From Achromobacter piechaudii NBRC 102461 (GTDB lineage: Bacteria; Pseudomonadota; Gammaproteobacteria; Burkholderiales; Burkholderiaceae_B), in assembly GCF_001571245.1 (NCBI RefSeq), contig NZ_BCTK01000017.1:1-37539 (forward strand): a stretch of 37,539 bases of DNA, given 5' to 3'. A program made the position numbers and the translations under genes. The notes beneath the pieces are model-generated. The model saw only the letters and a list, made by a program, of their open reading frames with translations. It made no database searches and was not told the DNA's origin. Of the stretch, positions 7,718 through 13,521 are shown piece after piece (the stretch's first letter is position 1; the number at the start of each line of letters is the position of its first letter).

Positions 7718-7806
7718 TTCTCTCTCCAGCAGCGCGCCATCAAGGCGTCGCCGATCAAGGCAATTGCGTAAAGGGCGCACAGGCCCCAGATGGCGTAAGT
7801 CATCAT
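7714..7806 (-). CDS. Micro membrane protein (30 aa)
   Basis: Two ATGs in tandem (7806-7801) overlap the stop of the previous micro-gene, and the stop overlaps the start of the HNH gene. The product is 30 residues: a hydrophobic segment beginning MMTYAIWGLCALYAIALIGD, then a short basic tail ending ARCWREK. Tight overlaps on both sides make translation plausible. Function is unknown; the length and single membrane helix place it among regulatory micropeptides rather than enzymes. Confidence 0.55.
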   Translation of the reverse strand: MMTYAIWGLCALYAIALIGDALMARCWREK

Positions 7807-7877
7807 TTGCGGGCCTTCCACGCGTCGGCGATGGCCTGCACCAGCAGCACCGCTCCCAGGATTACGAAGGCGATCAC
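7803..7877 (-). CDS. Micro membrane protein (24 aa)
   Basis: A GTG at 7877 overlaps the stop of the upstream gene (CTGTGA) and opens a 24-codon frame: a hydrophobic helix (IAFVILGAVLLVQAI) followed by ADAWKARK. The stop overlaps the next start (AAATGATG). The positive-inside tail and continuous coupling with both neighbours support it. A nearly identical architecture, ending DAWRRK, is encoded at 33681-33761. Function is unknown. Confidence 0.5.
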   Translation of the reverse strand: MIAFVILGAVLLVQAIADAWKARK

Positions 7878-8245
7878 AGGTAGCTCTCCAGTTCGTCCGG
7901 GTCCATTTCCTGGATCAGCCGGTTGGCCTCTGCGTGGATGTATTCACGCAGCAGGGTGCGGATGCCTTTGCCTGCGCTGGGCACCGTTTCACCGTCGAGA
8001 AGCGTGATGCACGTGCCGATTTGCAGCTTTCCCAACTGGTCGAGGCAGCATGCAGCCCAGATCGCAGCGGACTGGCCGTAGGCGCCGGCCGTCTCGTTGT
8101 ATAGGCACGCCAGCACGGTAGAGACCGCTTGCATTTCGGTAACTCGCGGCATGTCCTCGTCGGGAGGATCGCCGGGGAGGGTGTAGGGGGCACCGACGCG
8201 GTATTGATCGTCAGGAAACCGCTCGAAGGATTGGATGGCGCCCAT
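7874..8245 (-). CDS. Hypothetical early protein
   Basis: This 123-residue acidic protein starts MGAIQSFERFPDDQYRV. It has a helical middle with conspicuous Cys residues (VLACLYNETAGAYGQSAAI, then WAACCLDQLG and IGTCITLL) and ends in PDELESYL. No domain is recognised. The ATG at 8245 lies four bases after the preceding stop. It is the second gene of the pL operon; this position is often used for anti-host proteins, but nothing in the sequence proves that. Confidence 0.7.
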   Translation of the reverse strand: MGAIQSFERFPDDQYRVGAPYTLPGDPPDEDMPRVTEMQAVSTVLACLYNETAGAYGQSAAIWAACCLDQLGKLQIGTCITLLDGETVPSAGKGIRTLLREYIHAEANRLIQEMDPDELESYL

Positions 8246-8249
8246 GGCA

Positions 8250-8516
8250 TCAGTTCCGCGCGTCGCCAGCAGCAACCTGGTGCGCAACCTGCGCCGCCAG
8301 ATTCCCGTAATGCGTGGCCGGATCGTTGGCGCCCTTGATCGTCGCGATGTCGACGGTGGCGGTGCGGACCTCGTCCTGCCACAGGTACGAAGGCGTCTCT
8401 TCGTACTTGGCCAGCACGCGGGCGTCAGCTTCCGATTCCGCGTGAACCGTGACGGTCTGCTCGCTGATGCGGGTCTCGGTCCGGCGCATCACGACCTGAT
8501 AGGGCTTGCGTTGCAT
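8250..8516 (-). CDS. First gene of the pL operon, hypothetical
   Basis: This 88-residue protein is not recognised. It opens MQRKPYQVVMRRTETRISEQ, continues with TVTVHAESEADARVLAKYEE and ends with a helical, Ala/His/Gln-rich tail. The strand-helix pattern (a beta hairpin followed by the EADARVLA helix) resembles small alpha/beta phage proteins. The start at 8516 has GAGGGAG seven bases upstream; an in-frame ATG at 8537 lacks this. It is the first clearly translated gene behind pL, the slot of lambda N, but it has no Arg-rich motif like N. Confidence 0.75.
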   Translation of the reverse strand: MQRKPYQVVMRRTETRISEQTVTVHAESEADARVLAKYEETPSYLWQDEVRTATVDIATIKGANDPATHYGNLAAQVAHQVAAGDARN

Positions 8517-8532
8517 GGTGTTCTCCCTCTTG

Positions 8533-8548
8533 CTCACCGGGTGGTGAG
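8533..8548 (-). other. Hairpin in the pL transcript leader
   Basis: CTCACC (8533-8538) and GGTGAG (8543-8548) form a perfect six-base stem with a four-base loop in the leader between pL and the first gene. There is no T tract, so it is not a terminator. It could stabilise the RNA or act like a boxB-type site. No boxA was seen. Confidence 0.45.
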
Positions 8549-8560
8549 TGCATGGAGAGA

Positions 8561-8589
8561 ATATTAGTCCGACTGATTTATCGTGTCAA
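8561..8589 (-). promoter_or_regulatory. Leftward early promoter pL
   Basis: On the minus strand the -35 box TTGACA (8584-8589) is a perfect match, the spacer is 17 bases and the -10 box is TAATAT (8561-8566). The start point should be near 8554, giving a leader of about 38 bases. Operators at 8566-8574 and 8591-8599 overlap or abut both boxes, so repressor binding would block it. Confidence 0.88.
8566..8574. promoter_or_regulatory. Operator O1 (AGTCCGACT) at pL -10
   Basis: AGTCCGACT is an odd palindrome (AGTC/GACT) within ATTAGTCCGACTGATT. It overlaps the -10 box of pL by one base and fills the adjoining spacer. One of four copies in the immunity region. Confidence 0.75.
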
Positions 8590-8590
8590 C

Positions 8591-8599
8591 AGTCGGACT
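8591..8599. promoter_or_regulatory. Operator O2 (AGTCGGACT) upstream of pL -35
   Basis: AGTCGGACT at 8591-8599 lies one base upstream of the pL -35 box, 25 bases from O1 (start to start). The same spacing separates the two operators at pR. Confidence 0.75.
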
Positions 8600-8620
8600 A
8601 ATAAAAAAAGACGTAGGGCG

Positions 8621-8643
8621 AAAAAAAACCGCCCGGAGGCGGT
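8621..8643 (-). terminator. Strong intrinsic terminator of the repressor operon
   Basis: On the minus strand ACCGCC (8638-8643 complement), a TCCG loop and GGCGGT are followed by an unbroken T tract (8621-8628). It lies 16 bases beyond the stop of the secreted-protein gene and insulates pL from cI transcription. Confidence 0.92.
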
Positions 8644-8659
8644 CATCTGTGCTGCGAAC

Positions 8660-9064
8660 CTATGGCAGCCAAGAAAGGTCAGCGCACCGGCCTATGCGTT
8701 TGTAGGCGGCCTTATTGTCTTCTGCCAAGGCAAGAATGTCGCTTTCCGCTCGCTGTTGGGCGGCCAGGATCGCAGAGATGTATGCCGTTCCATTCGACTC
8801 TTGTGCGGCGATCAGTACTGGTGCCAAAAAGCTTTGCAACTGTCGCTGCTTATCCTGATGGAAACGGAGACCCTTTTGATAGGTGTCATGGTATTTGGCA
8901 TCTGGCGAATTCTTCTCGTGCATCAGGGTCAGCGTGTTGATGTTGCTGTTGACCACAATGAGGCAATAGGAGGCTAGGAGTTCACGGTCGCCAGGGAGAG
9001 GATCGGCGGCGAGCGCAACGCAGGGAGCCAAGGTCAACATGCAGACACACAACAGGCGCTTCAT
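8660..9064 (-). CDS. Small secreted/periplasmic protein co-transcribed with cI
   Basis: This 134-residue protein starts MKRLLCVCMLTLAPCVALAA, a typical Sec signal peptide with probable cleavage after ALA or ALAA. The mature part of about 113 residues is helical, with two Cys (in LASYCLIV and IGRCADLS) that could form a disulfide, and repeated Gln/Ala helices (FHQDKQRQLQSFL, AILAAQQRAESDIL). The start at 9064 has AAAGGAGA upstream. It begins 16 bases after the cI stop and ends before a strong terminator, so it should be made in the lysogen. That fits a lysogenic conversion or superinfection-exclusion factor, an inference. No family is recognised. Confidence 0.85.
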   Translation of the reverse strand: MKRLLCVCMLTLAPCVALAADPLPGDRELLASYCLIVVNSNINTLTLMHEKNSPDAKYHDTYQKGLRFHQDKQRQLQSFLAPVLIAAQESNGTAYISAILAAQQRAESDILALAEDNKAAYKRIGRCADLSWLP

Positions 9065-9080
9065 ACCGTCTCCTTTCGTT

Positions 9081-9803
9081 CTACAGCTTGAATCCGACCC
9101 ACACCGCGCGGCCGATGATCTCGAAATCTGGATGTTCTTCATCCAGCGGAATATCCGGGTAGTTCTCGGCGGCGTTGTCCGACCGAGCGACATAGCCCGA
9201 CGTGGTTGTGTAAAGCCGCTTCACCAGCAGGCAACCGTTCTGCCGCAGAGCATAAACCTTCCCGTTGACCACGTGGCGATTGCCCCGGTCCACAAGAAGC
9301 GTCGAGCCGTCCGGAATGATCGGCTCCATGCTGTCGCCCGAAACGGAGACAGAAACGGTGTTGTGTGGCGCCGCGCCGATGCTCTGTAGGAAGTCCGCGC
9401 GGAACGACAGGCGGCTCTTCTCTTCTTCCGAGGTGAACAGCTGCCCCCGGCCGGCGGATAGCCGCACGTCCAGGCGGCGGATCGGTATGAACTCTTCGCC
9501 CTCGGTATCGCTGGGCACGGCCTCTGCAATGCGCTGGATTTCTTTGGCCAGGTCAATGCTGATGTCTTCGGGCTGCTTGCCGAGCAGCGCGGCGAACTTC
9601 ACCAGCGCGTTCACGTTCAGCGGGATGCGCCCATTGAGGTACTGACTCACCGAACTCTGCGTGTTGAACCCCAGCAACGCCGCGACCGTTTCCTGGGACG
9701 CTGGCTCACCGCGCGCGCGCCGATCCTCCTTCCATTCCAGGAACAAGGATTTCAGGCGTGCGGCGTCGGCAAGTTGGGCAGGGGTGAGGGGCTGGGCTGG
9801 CAT
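9081..9803 (-). CDS. cI: CI/LexA-type phage repressor with S24 self-cleavage domain
   Basis: This 240-residue repressor has an N-terminal helix-turn-helix (about residues 36-62, SQETVAALLGFNTQSSVSQY) and a C-terminal S24 peptidase domain. The catalytic Ser is S158 in SGDSMEP and the general-base Lys is K195 in LLVKRL, 37 residues apart as in LexA. An Ala-Gly cleavage site is visible in LSAGRG (A117-G118). RecA-stimulated self-cleavage should therefore induce the prophage. The ATG at 9803 is chosen: the in-frame TTG at 9839 would lie inside the promoter. The gene is divergent from cro across a shared operator region and is followed by the secreted-protein gene. Confidence 0.93.
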   Translation of the reverse strand: MPAQPLTPAQLADAARLKSLFLEWKEDRRARGEPASQETVAALLGFNTQSSVSQYLNGRIPLNVNALVKFAALLGKQPEDISIDLAKEIQRIAEAVPSDTEGEEFIPIRRLDVRLSAGRGQLFTSEEEKSRLSFRADFLQSIGAAPHNTVSVSVSGDSMEPIIPDGSTLLVDRGNRHVVNGKVYALRQNGCLLVKRLYTTTSGYVARSDNAAENYPDIPLDEEHPDFEIIGRAVWVGFKL

Positions 9804-9810
9804 GCGGCGA

Positions 9811-9839
9811 AGATTATTAGTAAGGCTGTTGATCGGCAA
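9811..9839 (-). promoter_or_regulatory. Candidate repressor maintenance promoter (pRM-like)
   Basis: TTGCCG (9834-9839) and TAATCT (9811-9816) on the minus strand are separated by 17 bases. Transcription should start at about 9804, directly before the cI ATG at 9803, giving a leaderless or nearly leaderless mRNA. There is no Shine-Dalgarno before this ATG, which agrees. Operator O3 begins three bases upstream of the -35 box. Confidence 0.55.
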
Positions 9840-9841
9840 TT

Positions 9842-9850
9842 AGTCGGACT
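9842..9850. promoter_or_regulatory. Operator O3 (AGTCGGACT) between cI promoter and pR
   Basis: AGTCGGACT lies two bases upstream of the pR -35 box and next to the candidate cI -35 box, the position used in lambda for switching between repressor and Cro transcription. Confidence 0.75.
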
Positions 9851-9851
9851 G

Positions 9852-9880
9852 TTGACGTAAACAATCAGTCGGACTAATAT
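9852..9880 (+). promoter_or_regulatory. Rightward early promoter pR
   Basis: TTGACG (9852-9857), a 17-base spacer and TAATAT (9875-9880) form a strong sigma70 promoter. The cro ATG lies only seven bases after the -10 box, so the transcript should begin at or within about two bases of the start codon. Confidence 0.88.
9867..9875. promoter_or_regulatory. Operator O4 (AGTCGGACT) at pR -10
   Basis: AGTCGGACT overlaps the first base of the pR -10 box and the adjoining spacer. The whole 9838-9882 block, read on the minus strand, is nearly the same as 8561-8604 read on the plus strand. Confidence 0.75.
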
Positions 9881-9887
9881 TTGCTGC

Positions 9888-10112
9888 ATGAACGCCATAA
9901 ACGCCATTCGCAAACAGTTGGGGGTGACCCAGGCCGAGCTGGCCAGGGGCATCGGTGTAACCCAGTCGAACGTCTCGTTCTATGAGCGAGGGCAGACCGT
10001 GCCCCCCGCCGTGGCTGGGCGTCTCATCGACTACGCCAGGGGGCTGGGTACGGAACTGACGTTCGACCAGATCTACAGGTCCGACGCCGCCGATAAGGCA
10101 GAAGCGGCATGA
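9888..10112 (+). CDS. cro: Cro-like helix-turn-helix regulator
   Basis: This 74-residue protein is a single HTH domain of the Cro/CI class: MNAINAIRKQLGVTQAELAR, then GIGVTQSNVSFYERGQTVPP as recognition helix and turn, then AGRLIDYARGLG. It is divergent from cI and the first gene under pR, the standard place of Cro, which lowers cI expression and favours lytic growth. There is no Shine-Dalgarno, and the ATG lies seven bases after the pR -10 box, so the message is probably leaderless. A short acidic tail (SDAADKAEAA) ends the protein. Confidence 0.9.
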   Translation: MNAINAIRKQLGVTQAELARGIGVTQSNVSFYERGQTVPPAVAGRLIDYARGLGTELTFDQIYRSDAADKAEAA

Positions 10113-10117
10113 CCCCA

Positions 10118-10291
10118 TCAATGCACCGACGCGCATTCGCGTCCGTCAGTCGCCCAAGCCGTGCGGTCACGCTCGGCGCGCAGCTCATCAAAGATATCCA
10201 GCACGGCTTTTTCGCTCGGGTCCACGAAGGCGCGGCGGGCGATGTTTTGTGCGTGGATCAGAAGCTTTTCGGTTTCGGTGATTTTGTCCAT
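10118..10291 (-). CDS. Small antisense-oriented gene between cro and cII-like gene
   Basis: A minus-strand frame of 57 codons encodes a soluble, amphipathic helical protein: MDKITETEKLLIHAQNIARR, then DPSEKAVLDIFDELRAERD and a short tail ending ECASVH. The composition and helix periodicity look like a real protein, unlike the Ser/Pro/Phe-rich plus-strand frame in the same place. The Shine-Dalgarno is weak (GGCGGT directly upstream). It faces against the pR operon, so a transcript through it would continue antisense to cro and then into cI, as lambda pRE does. Function is unknown; the coding call rests on sequence character alone. Confidence 0.55.
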   Translation of the reverse strand: MDKITETEKLLIHAQNIARRAFVDPSEKAVLDIFDELRAERDRTAWATDGRECASVH

Positions 10292-10346
10292 ACCGCCAGT
10301 GTGCCCAGCGGCCTATTCCAGGGCATTCCTTTCCTTTTGAGCAGCC

Positions 10347-10652
10347 ATGATTCCCATTGAGCCGGCCGGAATGACCGGTCCTCACGTCATTGAAACGGCC
10401 TTGCGCTTGGCAATGGCCAACCAGAACCAGCGCCAGAAGCTGCTGGATGCCACGGGCTGGGACGCCAGCATGCCGTCCAAGGTGTGCTCGGGCGCCACAG
10501 GAATCACGCTGGAAAAGCTGGACGCGATGTGCCGCGCTCTGGGCCTGACCATCGTTGAGGTTGGGTATATGGACTACCTGGCGCGCGGCAATGAAATCGG
10601 CTCGCGCTGCTGCAAGGCACGCTTGAGCCTGGGCAATTGCGGGGCTAGGTAG
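10347..10652 (+). CDS. CII-like regulatory protein
   Basis: This 101-residue protein has an HTH-like core: HVIETALRLAMANQNQRQ, LLDATGWDASMPSKVCSG and ITLEKLDAMCRALGLTIVEV. Position (second plus-strand gene after cro, before ninB and replication genes) and length agree with phage CII-type activators that promote lysogeny. The ATG at 10347 is used; an internal ATG at 10371 has GGCCGGA before it and is also possible. The C terminus contains two adjacent Cys (SRCCKARLS). The promoter it would activate is not identified. Confidence 0.7.
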   Translation: MIPIEPAGMTGPHVIETALRLAMANQNQRQKLLDATGWDASMPSKVCSGATGITLEKLDAMCRALGLTIVEVGYMDYLARGNEIGSRCCKARLSLGNCGAR

Positions 10653-10654
10653 AC

Positions 10655-11113
10655 ATGCGCCAGCGCCTGCACAAACCGACATCGATCCTGCTGTACGGCC
10701 AGAGCCAACTGGCCGCGCTGATGGACCTGCTGCCGCGCTTGCCGCTGGACGAAGAGCGGCCCATCCAGGTGCTGATCCAAGAGCAGAAGAAGCGCCGCAC
10801 GCCGGCGCAGAACGCCTTTTCCCATGCGTGGTACGGGGAGATTGCCGAAGCCCTGCCGGAAGACGATGCGGTGGGCTGGAAGAGCTACTGCAAGCTGCAC
10901 CACGGCGTGCCCATCCTGCGCGCCGAGGATGAGGAATTCCGCGAAGCCTATGACGGCGCCATCAAGGGCCTGGCCTACGAACAGAAACTGATCGCCATGC
11001 GCGTGTTCCCGGTTACGTCCCGGATGAACACCGCCCAATTGACCAAGTACGCTGACGCCGTGCGCGATGACTTTGCCGCGCGCGGTGTGCTGCTTGTCGT
11101 GAAGGGTGCGTGA
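10655..11113 (+). CDS. ninB: NinB-family recombination protein
   Basis: This 152-residue protein matches NinB, the lambda Orf protein that binds single-stranded DNA and SSB and can replace RecF/O/R functions in phage recombination. Diagnostic segments are LLPRLPLDEERPIQVLIQEQ, KKRRTPAQNAFSHAWYGEIA and the helical end TAQLTKYADAVRDDFAARGV. Size is close to lambda NinB. Its stop overlaps the start of the next gene. Confidence 0.9.
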   Translation: MRQRLHKPTSILLYGQSQLAALMDLLPRLPLDEERPIQVLIQEQKKRRTPAQNAFSHAWYGEIAEALPEDDAVGWKSYCKLHHGVPILRAEDEEFREAYDGAIKGLAYEQKLIAMRVFPVTSRMNTAQLTKYADAVRDDFAARGVLLVVKGA

Positions 11114-11514
11114 TGCTCAAGCGTTCCACGCCCCTGACGCGCAAGACCCCGCTCAAGGCCACCACCGGCCTGGCACGCACCCCATTCAAGCGTCGGGCCA
11201 CCAAGAAGCGCCCGGGCTATCACGAACCCAAGTACCTGACCGCTTGTCGCGGCGAGCCTTGCTTTCTCCAGATCCCAGGCGTGTGCCGTGGCGAACAGGA
11301 AAGCGTGGTCCCGTGCCACGCCAACTGGTCCGCCTATGGCAAGGGCATGGGCATCAAGGCCAAGGACATCTACACCGTTCCCGGTTGCTTCCGCTGTCAC
11401 CAATGTCTTGATCAGGGCTTCAGCCTGACCAATGACGAGAAGCGCGCGACCTGGGAATGGGCATACAACCGCTGGCTGCCCGTGCGCGCCGGCAAATTGC
11501 TGGAGGCCGCGTAA
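11113..11514 (+). CDS. DUF1364 (YbcO-like) nuclease
   Basis: This 133-residue protein has a basic N terminus (LKRSTPLTRKTPLK, a pattern shared with phage NinG/DUF1364 proteins) and a Cys/His core: ACRGEPCFLQIPGVC, then VPCHANWSAYGKGMGIKAKD and GCFRCHQCLDQG. DUF1364 proteins such as YbcO have an HNH-like metal-dependent nuclease fold and occur in the nin regions of lambdoid phages. The ATG at 11113 is preferred over the GTG at 11110. It overlaps ninB and the initiator gene. Confidence 0.85.
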   Translation: MLKRSTPLTRKTPLKATTGLARTPFKRRATKKRPGYHEPKYLTACRGEPCFLQIPGVCRGEQESVVPCHANWSAYGKGMGIKAKDIYTVPGCFRCHQCLDQGFSLTNDEKRATWEWAYNRWLPVRAGKLLEAA

Positions 11515-12215
11515 TGGCTAGCGATTGGATCAAGATGCGCGTCGACCTTCCGACGCATCCGAAAGTTGTCCGCATGGCGTCCGCTTGCAAAGCGGACAGA
11601 TTGCGCGTTGTCGGCGGACTTTTGTCCGTCTGGAGTCTCTTCGATGTCCATTCTGCTGATGGACAACTCGAAGGTTACAGCCCCGAAGTTCTGGACGAGA
11701 CGATCGGATTCCCCGGCTTTTCGCACGCCATGATTTCGGTCGGCTGGCTCGAATTTGACGGTTCTTCCCTATGGATGCCCAGGTTTGAAGACCACAACGG
11801 CCAGTCTGCGAAGAAGCGCGCACAGGACGCAGACAGGAAGCGAAACGACCGAAATTCGTCCGCTCCTGAAGCGGACAAAAAGCGGACTAGAGAAGAGAAG
11901 AGAAGAGAAGAAGAAAAGAACCCCCATAGCCCCCGTTCCGGGGCTGAGGTCTGGACGCTTCCGGATTGGGTTCCTGCCGAACCGTGGCAGCAGTTCGAGG
12001 AAATGCGGCGTCGGAAAAAGAAGCCGATGACCGACGCGGCCCGCAAGCTGGCCGTGAGCAAGCTGGACACGCTGCGCGGTGCTGGCCACGACGTGGCGAC
12101 GATGCTGGACCAGTCGATCCTGCACGCCTGGGACACGTTCTACGCCCCGAAGACTAACGACGGGCCAGCGCAATCTGCCCTGGGCGGTGACCAACCGTGG
12201 ACGGGGGCAGTGTGA
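11514..12215 (+). CDS. Lambda-O-like replication initiator
   Basis: This 233-residue protein opens SDWIKMRVDLPTHPKVVRMA, typical of phage O/DnaD-type initiators with an N-terminal winged helix (about residues 1-100, ending GSSLWMPRFEDHNG). A charged low-complexity linker follows (about 100-140, with TREEKRREEEK). The C-terminal part (WVPAEPWQQFEEMRRRKKKP, MTDAARKLAVSKLDTLRGAG) is helical and probably contacts the helicase. The start overlaps the previous stop (TAATG). It precedes the helicase gene, and its own DNA carries clustered GTCCGC inverted repeats and a purine tract, as lambda O carries ori. Confidence 0.82.
   Translation: MASDWIKMRVDLPTHPKVVRMASACKADRLRVVGGLLSVWSLFDVHSADGQLEGYSPEVLDETIGFPGFSHAMISVGWLEFDGSSLWMPRFEDHNGQSAKKRAQDADRKRNDRNSSAPEADKKRTREEKRREEEKNPHSPRSGAEVWTLPDWVPAEPWQQFEEMRRRKKKPMTDAARKLAVSKLDTLRGAGHDVATMLDQSILHAWDTFYAPKTNDGPAQSALGGDQPWTGAV
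11566..11920. other. Candidate replication origin inside the initiator gene
   Basis: Repeated GTCCGC/GCGGAC elements cluster here: 11568-11573, a perfect 8-base inverted repeat at 11579-11597 (GTCCGCTT, 3-base loop, AAGCGGAC), CGGACTTTTGTCCG at 11615-11628, a related TGTCCAT/ATGGACA pair at 11645-11665, GTCCGCT/AGCGGAC at 11858-11876 and one more AGCGGAC at 11881-11887. A 32-base pure-purine tract (11889-11920) follows. Iterons plus an adjacent purine-rich strand within the O-like gene is the plan of lambda ori. Confidence 0.6.
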
Positions 12216-12583
12216 TCGGTCATCAATCGCTCATCGCTGCCCGCATGTCGGGCTTCCAGCCTGCCGACGTTTGGCTGACCTGCATGCCGGCCGAACAGGC
12301 CCACGGCAGCTTCACCAGCCCTGAGGCGCAGTTGGGCCGCATGGTCAACGGGCAGTGGGTCGGCTTCCCCGAAATCCACGTGCACGACGACGAGAACGCC
12401 CTGGCTCTGGACCTGCGCGTCTGCGTTGGCCTGGTAGTCCATGTCATGGCGCCGACCCGCCGCCGCGCGCTGCAACTGATGCGCCGGGTGTCCGAGTGCG
12501 ATCCGGCCAAGATCATCGCCTCTGGCCCGTGGGGCTTGGTCATCTGGCACCCGGCGCAAGAAACCCAGGAGTTCCCGGCATGA
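12212..12583 (+). CDS. Hypothetical replication-region protein
   Basis: This 123-residue protein is probably started by the GTG at 12212, which overlaps the initiator stop and has ACGGGGG upstream. It reads as an alpha/beta protein with a conserved-looking middle, GQWVGFPEIHVHDDENALAL, followed by a helix with TRRRALQLMRRVSE. No domain is known to me. Its position between initiator and helicase, overlapping both, suggests a small replication partner or helicase-loading role; this is inference only. Confidence 0.7.
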   Translation: MIGHQSLIAARMSGFQPADVWLTCMPAEQAHGSFTSPEAQLGRMVNGQWVGFPEIHVHDDENALALDLRVCVGLVVHVMAPTRRRALQLMRRVSECDPAKIIASGPWGLVIWHPAQETQEFPA

Positions 12584-13521
12584 GCCAAATTCTTTCCGCT
12601 GACGACATCGACTTCCAGGCGTACATGGAGGCCACCGAGCCGCAGGCCAAGGTGCTGGCCGCCGAGGCGTGGCGCGACGAGTTGGCGCGCGCCGTCGAAC
12701 ACGGCGAGCAGCTCACCGGTGCCAAGCTGCCATGGGCCAAGACGCACGACCTGCTGCGGTTCCGTGCTGGCGAGGTCACGCTGTGGCAGGGCATCAACGG
12801 CCACGGCAAGAGCGAATTGCTTGGCCAGGCCTGCATCGGCTTTGCAAGCCAGAACGAACGAGTGTGCATCGCCTCGTTCGAAATGAAGCCCCAGTCGACG
12901 CTCAAGCGCATGCTGCGCCAGACCGCGATGAACGGCCGGCCCAGCGTTCAGGCGGTAGACCGGCTCATCGACTGGTCACGGGACCGCCTCTGGCTGTACG
13001 ACCAGCAGGGTACGGTCAAGCCCGCGATGCTCTACGCCGTGGCGCGCTACTGCGCCGACCGGCTGAAGGTCCGCCACATGGTCATCGACAGCCTCATGAA
13101 GTGCGTACGCGGCGAGGACGACCACAACGGCCAAAAGGACTTCGTCGACATGCTGTGCACGCTGGCGCGGGACCTTGGCATCCATGTTCACCTCGTGCAC
13201 CACGCGAAGAAGCAGGCGGACGAGGATCAAGTCCCCGGGAAGTTCGCCGCCAAGGGTTCGGGCGCCATCGTCGACCAGGTGGACCAGATGCTTACCGTGT
13301 GGCGCAACAAGAAAAAGGAACGAATGGTTGAAACCGAACTGCGCAATCACGGTGAGGTTTCCGCCGACACCGCCGACCTGCCGGACGCGATGCTCATCTG
13401 CGACAAGAACCGACACGGCGAGTGGGAAGGGCGCATCAACCTGTGGCGCCACGCCGACAGCCTGCAATTCACCAGCGACAAGCGTCGCCAACCCCTGGAC
13501 ATGATCGGAGCACTGGCTTGA
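12580..13521 (+). CDS. DnaB/RecA-fold replicative helicase
   Basis: This 313-residue protein has the RecA-like ATPase core of DnaB/Twinkle-type helicases. Walker A is GINGHGKS (residues 71-78) after FRAGEVTLWQ, and Walker B ends at D170 in RHMVIDSLMK. ASFEMKP, HLVHHAKKQ and a late KGSGAIVDQVDQMLTVWRN segment match the H3/H4 motifs of the family. There is no N-terminal primase or DnaB N-domain, so it is a short phage form that needs host primase. It unwinds DNA at the fork with the O-like initiator. The ATG overlaps the upstream stop. Confidence 0.88.
   Translation: MSQILSADDIDFQAYMEATEPQAKVLAAEAWRDELARAVEHGEQLTGAKLPWAKTHDLLRFRAGEVTLWQGINGHGKSELLGQACIGFASQNERVCIASFEMKPQSTLKRMLRQTAMNGRPSVQAVDRLIDWSRDRLWLYDQQGTVKPAMLYAVARYCADRLKVRHMVIDSLMKCVRGEDDHNGQKDFVDMLCTLARDLGIHVHLVHHAKKQADEDQVPGKFAAKGSGAIVDQVDQMLTVWRNKKKERMVETELRNHGEVSADTADLPDAMLICDKNRHGEWEGRINLWRHADSLQFTSDKRRQPLDMIGALA

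Noticed and set aside
9804..9839. Extended cI start at the TTG at 9839
   Set aside because: It would place coding sequence through the -35 and -10 boxes of the cI promoter; the ATG at 9803 gives a normal repressor.
10109..10360. Plus-strand frame of 83 codons starting at an ATG that overlaps the cro stop
   Set aside because: Its composition (Ser/Phe/Val/His-rich, no clear secondary structure) looks like a shadow, while the opposite strand has a protein-like frame. It would also overlap the CII-like start.
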